In this document: positions 60,455 to 64,000 of the stretch, in pieces
Position numbering within the stretch: the stretch's first letter is position 1
How the letters are laid out: every line of letters starts with the position of its first letter
Source of the DNA: Prostheceraeus crozeri
Taxonomy: Eukaryota > Platyhelminthes > Polycladida > Euryleptidae
Reading direction: 5' to 3'
Assembly (NCBI GenBank): GCA_907163375.1
Contig: CAJQUW010011639.1
Location: 226,468 to 290,467, forward strand
Length of the DNA: 64,000 nucleotides
Made by a program: the position numbers and the translations under genes
Notes under the pieces: generated by a model
What the model was told of the DNA's origin: nothing
Database searches by the model: none
Seen by the model: only the letters and a program-made list of their open reading frames with translations

Positions 60455-61860
60455 GATGAACAATCTCATTAGTGATGCAAGTAAATTCCAGATTGAGATC
60501 GGCAATGTGATTCTACCAAGAAACTGGAGACGACGTTGGCATTTGTGTTATCGAGTCTTGTTGCTCAAGAAGTTATAACTGAACATCATCGCTCCACCCT
60601 ACTCTCGTCTGGACATTTCGTTCGTCGACTTTATGGTTTGCCGAAAGTTCACAAGCCTGGAGTCCCACTTCGTCCAATTTTATCCATGACCGGGTCACCT
60701 ACTCATGAAACTGCAACCTGGTTGGCTAAGCTCCTTCCAGTCAAAGTATTCTATGGACGATATGAAGGACTCTTTTGACTTCGTCAATCACGTAAGACAA
60801 CATAATATTTGTAGTCATCGAATGATGTCGTTTGACATTCAATCATTATTTACATCCGTTCCAGTTTTGGAGACTACAGACATCATTATTTCAACCATTC
60901 GTGAGCAAAACATCGATTTGAAAGGCATGAGTGTTGAAACCCTTCGTGAGCTTCTGATGCTTTGCACAAGTGATGTTCAATTCCTCTTTAATGGATAATT
61001 TTTCCTTCGTTGATGGAGTTGGGATGGGTAGTTGTCTGGGCCTTCTTTGCGCTGAGATTTTTGATGGATATCTTGAATCCAAATTATCTTCACAGATTGA
61101 GATTAATTGTAAATATTATGCTCGATATGCTGATATTTTTGTCTTTTTAGATAAGGATGCTTTGTCCCGCTGTCGTATAAGATTGGTTTAGTACGATATT
61201 TAACTACACGAGCACATCGTATTTGCTCTAATGGTAGCTTGCGTCAGGAGCTGTCTATTTTGCGACGCACTTTATTGGAAAATGATTATCCACCTTTTTT
61301 CATCGATCGATACATATCATGTGGTTCTGAAAGAAAACCTGAGTTGTTTTGCCCTGAAAAGAAGCCAAATTTTATACGTATCCCTTTCACAGGTGACATT
61401 AAGGCTGCTTGATTTTTTAAGTGATCTGTTCGTCAGGATTTTGGCCTTCTCAACGCAGCTAAGCCAGTGGTTACTTTTCAAACTGTAAAGATTCTTGTTG
61501 CATCTCCCAAAGATAAGCTTCCGATAACGGCCCAACATAACGTGATATATTCCTTTGCGTGTACATGTGGTTGCATACGTGAACACGTTCCTAAATGGCT
61601 ATCGCATGAAAGTCGCTGTCTTCCACGATCTACTCGCATTCCAAGTAGCGCGATCACAAGACATCTACAGGTTTGTGACTGTTCACAGGGAGATGCTCAG
61701 CAAGGCTTTAAAGTACAGTTCTCATGCAAATGGCGTTACTTTTTACGTATGTTGGAAGCCTTGTCCATAAAGCGATTTTGTCCACCCCAGATTTATGTTT
61801 TCAAAAAGAAGATATCACTGATTTGCTTTTGCCTTGGTAATTTTTTTGCATGATTTTTGT
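60455..61860 (+). mobile_element. Penelope-like retroelement: RT and GIY-YIG endonuclease (broken)
   Basis: Reverse-transcriptase motifs of the Penelope family: RRLYGLPKVHKPGVPLRPI near 60,630, MMSFDIQSLFTSVP near 60,825, then DGVGMGSCLG near 61,015. Further on lies the GIY-YIG-type endonuclease part (NVIYSFACTCG near 61,540, EHVPKWL, SSAITRHL, LEALSIKRFCPP), which is the C-terminal nuclease characteristic of these elements. The order RT then GIY-YIG in about 1.4 kb fits a 5'-truncated copy. Broken in several places. Non-coding tail beyond 61,860. Confidence 0.85.
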
Positions 61861-62431
61861 TATTTGTATAAATTTGTAAAATTTTGTTTTTGCTTTTAAT
61901 CGCTATTTTTCAATATTTATTTACTCATTCTTTTCACTTCATGTTTCACCTTCAACTTCATTTTCCATAACTTTATCTTATGTTGACTCTCATTTATACC
62001 TTTATTTGTATTCAAACTGTCTACTTTCAGTATTGTTGCTATTTGCGTTTCATTATTTCATCCGAATGTCAGTGATTAACTTCAATAAGTCTGTCATCGT
62101 CATGCTACATTCATTGTCTATTGATTTTCTGATTACTTTACTTGTTCTGTGGTTCAGTGTAGTGTACCTTTTGTCAATTGTGATTTCTATTCCGAAAAGT
62201 GCAGACTTTGTACAATGCCTGTCAGTCCAGCGTTTCCCATGAAAGAGAGCTGGCCGAAACATGTCGTGCAATAAAAGTTCAAAAACTGTGGCCTTATTTT
62301 TCATATACAAAATTTGCAAGGGGTTCAAACTTTTTCCGTAAACTTAATTTGCATATTTTTGAGAAATTATTAGTTACACGAAGGTTGAGGAACTTCCTTT
62401 ATGGTGAAGAAGTGGAGTGGTATTTAATGTT
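61861..62431. other. Non-coding stretch after the Penelope-like copy
   Basis: AT-rich, T-rich on the plus strand up to about 62,250, probably including the element's 3' untranslated part. Nothing else is seen. Confidence 0.4.
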
Positions 62432-63076
62432 CAGTAGCGGATCCAAGGGTGGTTGGGGTTCAACACCCCCCTCGGAGTTTAAGGATTTTTAAATGCATTG
62501 CTATTTTTCCTATTTCATACAAATTTATGTAGTCGATTTATCTTGCCAATGCAGTTTGATTAAAGTACAAAGAGACGGACTTGTTCTTCCATTTCTATAT
62601 TATGTAATCTGGTTTTCCTAACAACATTGAAATGTGTTGATAAACCAAGGCGAGAAAACCAACTGATGGAGAGGCATTATCCGGAAGCGTCCGGTCTGTC
62701 GACTGAACAATTAATTGAACGATTTGTGAAGCAGCTTCCAAGAAAACTTTTCTGCCAATCAATCTTATTGATTGATTGATTCACTCAATAAAGTTGTCGA
62801 AGTCAACAAATCATGCTCTAATCTAATATATCCGTATCAGTGGAAATTTTCAATATTAATTTTGCGTATATAAAGTACATACATGCAGTAGGCCACCGGT
62901 ATGTATTATTATATATTATTTCACATTATTTTTTACATTGTATCAAGTATTTAATATATATGGCCTAATAATAAGTACTTTATATAAAGTTCAGGGAAAT
63001 ATGCTTTTCCAAAGATATTTAATGTTCGCCGTTTTATTGTGCCACCCCCCTCACCAAGAAGCTGGATCCGCGCCTG
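62432..63076. mobile_element. 645-bp non-autonomous hAT-like DNA transposon
   Basis: Starts CAGTAGCGGATCCAAGGG and ends with the inverted GCTGGATCCGCGCCTG. Target duplication ATGTT lies on both sides (62,427-62,431 and 63,077-63,081). The CAGNGGCGGATCCA type of end followed by a G-run is common among hAT-like elements. No coding. Confidence 0.75.
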
Positions 63077-63081
63077 ATGTT

Positions 63082-63497
63082 AATAACTCAGAGTCTGCTG
63101 TTTTATGCATGATAGCCGCACGCAGCGAACACGTGACAGACGTCAGGACAACATTGCGTCAGTGACAGAACGGATGTTGTATTATTCTATTTTTAGACAC
63201 TCCGTTCACTCCACGTCATGGTTGTCTCTTTCTCCAGGTTCTGAATCGGTGTTTCTGTTAAACTCTATTCATGATTCCATTATACTTTGCCCAAATTTGT
63301 CTCCCGTCGTTGCCAATCTCAATTTCGGTGCGCAGCGCTTTCACCCTAAACGTCATTGAACATTGATGTCATCGAAGTTTGATAGAATTCCTAGAAAACC
63401 ATTATCAGAGATCTAACGCACGACTGCTTGCATCAGTGTCACAAAATTCACTTGTTAGCGGCTGTCTGTCGGATTAACTCAACGTATTCCGAGGTTG
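63082..63497. other. Region upstream of the TRIM-like gene
   Basis: No gene. Probably promoter and 5' untranslated region of the downstream gene. No clear TATA box. Confidence 0.4.
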
Positions 63498-64000
63498 ATG
63501 GCAAGCTGTAAACCCAGTCGTTTAGTGGAGGAATTGACATGCTCTATTTGCTACGAATTATTCGCCAACGACTCTTCACATATCCCTATTATGATACCGT
63601 GCTGTAAACAGGCCTACTGTCAAAGCTGTGTCGATCAAATCAAAATCTGCCCAAATTGTAGGAAGGAAGTTTGCCGTGAAGAACTTGTTCCTTATCGGAT
63701 TTTGCTGAACATTCTTGACTGTTTGTGCACTGCCTGTCACAGGTGTGAAAAAGACAAGAACTGCATGGATTGCAACTTGAGTTTGTGCAATAATTGTGTG
63801 CGAGATCATCTCATGACTCATGGACGAGAAATCGAGGCTAAACGAGCGGAGTTGAAGAACATTATTTCAACTGCTCAAACATTGGTCACATCCATCGCGG
63901 AAAGCCTCACGGGTGAGAAATCGAATGTTGAAAAAGTTGATTTTACGAAATCAGAACCACTTGAAGTTTATAATATTTTCCCGTCCTCTGCGCATGAAAG
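63498..64000 (+). CDS. TRIM-like RING/B-box protein, 5' part (runs off window)
   Basis: The frame opens at ATG 63,498 and is still open at the window end (about 167 residues visible). Residues 14-56 form a RING-like domain (LTCSICYELF, IPCCKQAYCQSCVD, ICPNCRKEV) in which the usual His position is not obvious. Then comes a B-box-like zinc site (CHRCEKDKNCMDC...CNNCVRDHLMTHG) at about 80-115, then the start of a helical, probably coiled-coil, stretch. RING plus B-box plus coiled coil is the TRIM arrangement; such proteins are E3 ubiquitin ligases, often in innate immunity and strongly expanded in marine invertebrates. Host gene, unlike the mobile DNA around it. Confidence 0.75.
   Translation, partial: MASCKPSRLVEELTCSICYELFANDSSHIPIMIPCCKQAYCQSCVDQIKICPNCRKEVCREELVPYRILLNILDCLCTACHRCEKDKNCMDCNLSLCNNCVRDHLMTHGREIEAKRAELKNIISTAQTLVTSIAESLTGEKSNVEKVDFTKSEPLEVYNIFPSSAHE

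Noticed and set aside
1-64000. tRNA, rRNA or CRISPR loci
   Set aside because: No cloverleaf with consensus A and B boxes, no rRNA core sequence and no spaced array was recognised by eye.

Overview
The window is animal nuclear DNA, not a microbial genome. It has GT-AG introns, AT-rich non-coding sequence, and pieces of two host genes: a PP2C phosphatase resembling PPM1D near 3.6-3.9 kb, and a TRIM-like RING/B-box gene starting at 63,498 and running off the end. Almost everything between them is mobile DNA. The scattered TAGGCCTAC-type words and the kinds of element suggest a marine invertebrate, possibly a deuterostome such as an echinoderm or hemichordate. That is a weak guess.

The main structure is a nest. 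A roughly 0.9-1.0 kb unclassified repeat, called RX here, lies at 5,262-5,918 and resumes at 37,575-37,925. It is split by a Ty3/gypsy LTR retrotransposon at 5,919-37,574, with 217-bp LTRs differing by about 3 positions and a 5-bp target duplication ATGAG. The 5' LTR is itself split by a 21.4-kb Polinton/Maverick (element A, 5,970-27,398) flanked by a 6-bp duplication TTTGTG. The gypsy interior also carries a 4.8-kb non-coding element with inverted ends (27,825-32,662), a second RX copy in the opposite orientation (34,931-35,834), and an 84-bp stray piece of its own LTR. Without the insertions the gypsy would be about 4.5 kb. It is broken many times.

A second Polinton (element B, 39,308-60,038, 20.7 kb) follows in reverse gene order. 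It belongs to a clearly different lineage and looks close to whole, with about three breaks; element A has about seven. Both encode protein-primed DNA polymerase B, retroviral-type integrase with chromodomain, packaging ATPase, adenain-like protease, double-jelly-roll major capsid protein, penton/minor-capsid-like proteins, a basic core protein and several conserved unknowns. To the right are a diverged relic Polinton end, a broken Penelope-like retroelement (60,455-61,860) and a 645-bp hAT-like non-autonomous transposon.

The most unusual content lies in a small two-gene module shared by both Polintons. One gene encodes a protein with a clear TATA-binding-protein (TBP) signature. It overlaps, in another frame, a gene for a small protein that may have a PC4-like fold. 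Many genes of both elements have TATA boxes, often with CCAAT and CRE/AP-1 sites, so these elements may carry part of their own promoter-recognition machinery. Element B also has three stem-loops with differing, base-paired stems and a near-constant loop just upstream of this module, and a seven-exon gene whose introns are all phase 0.
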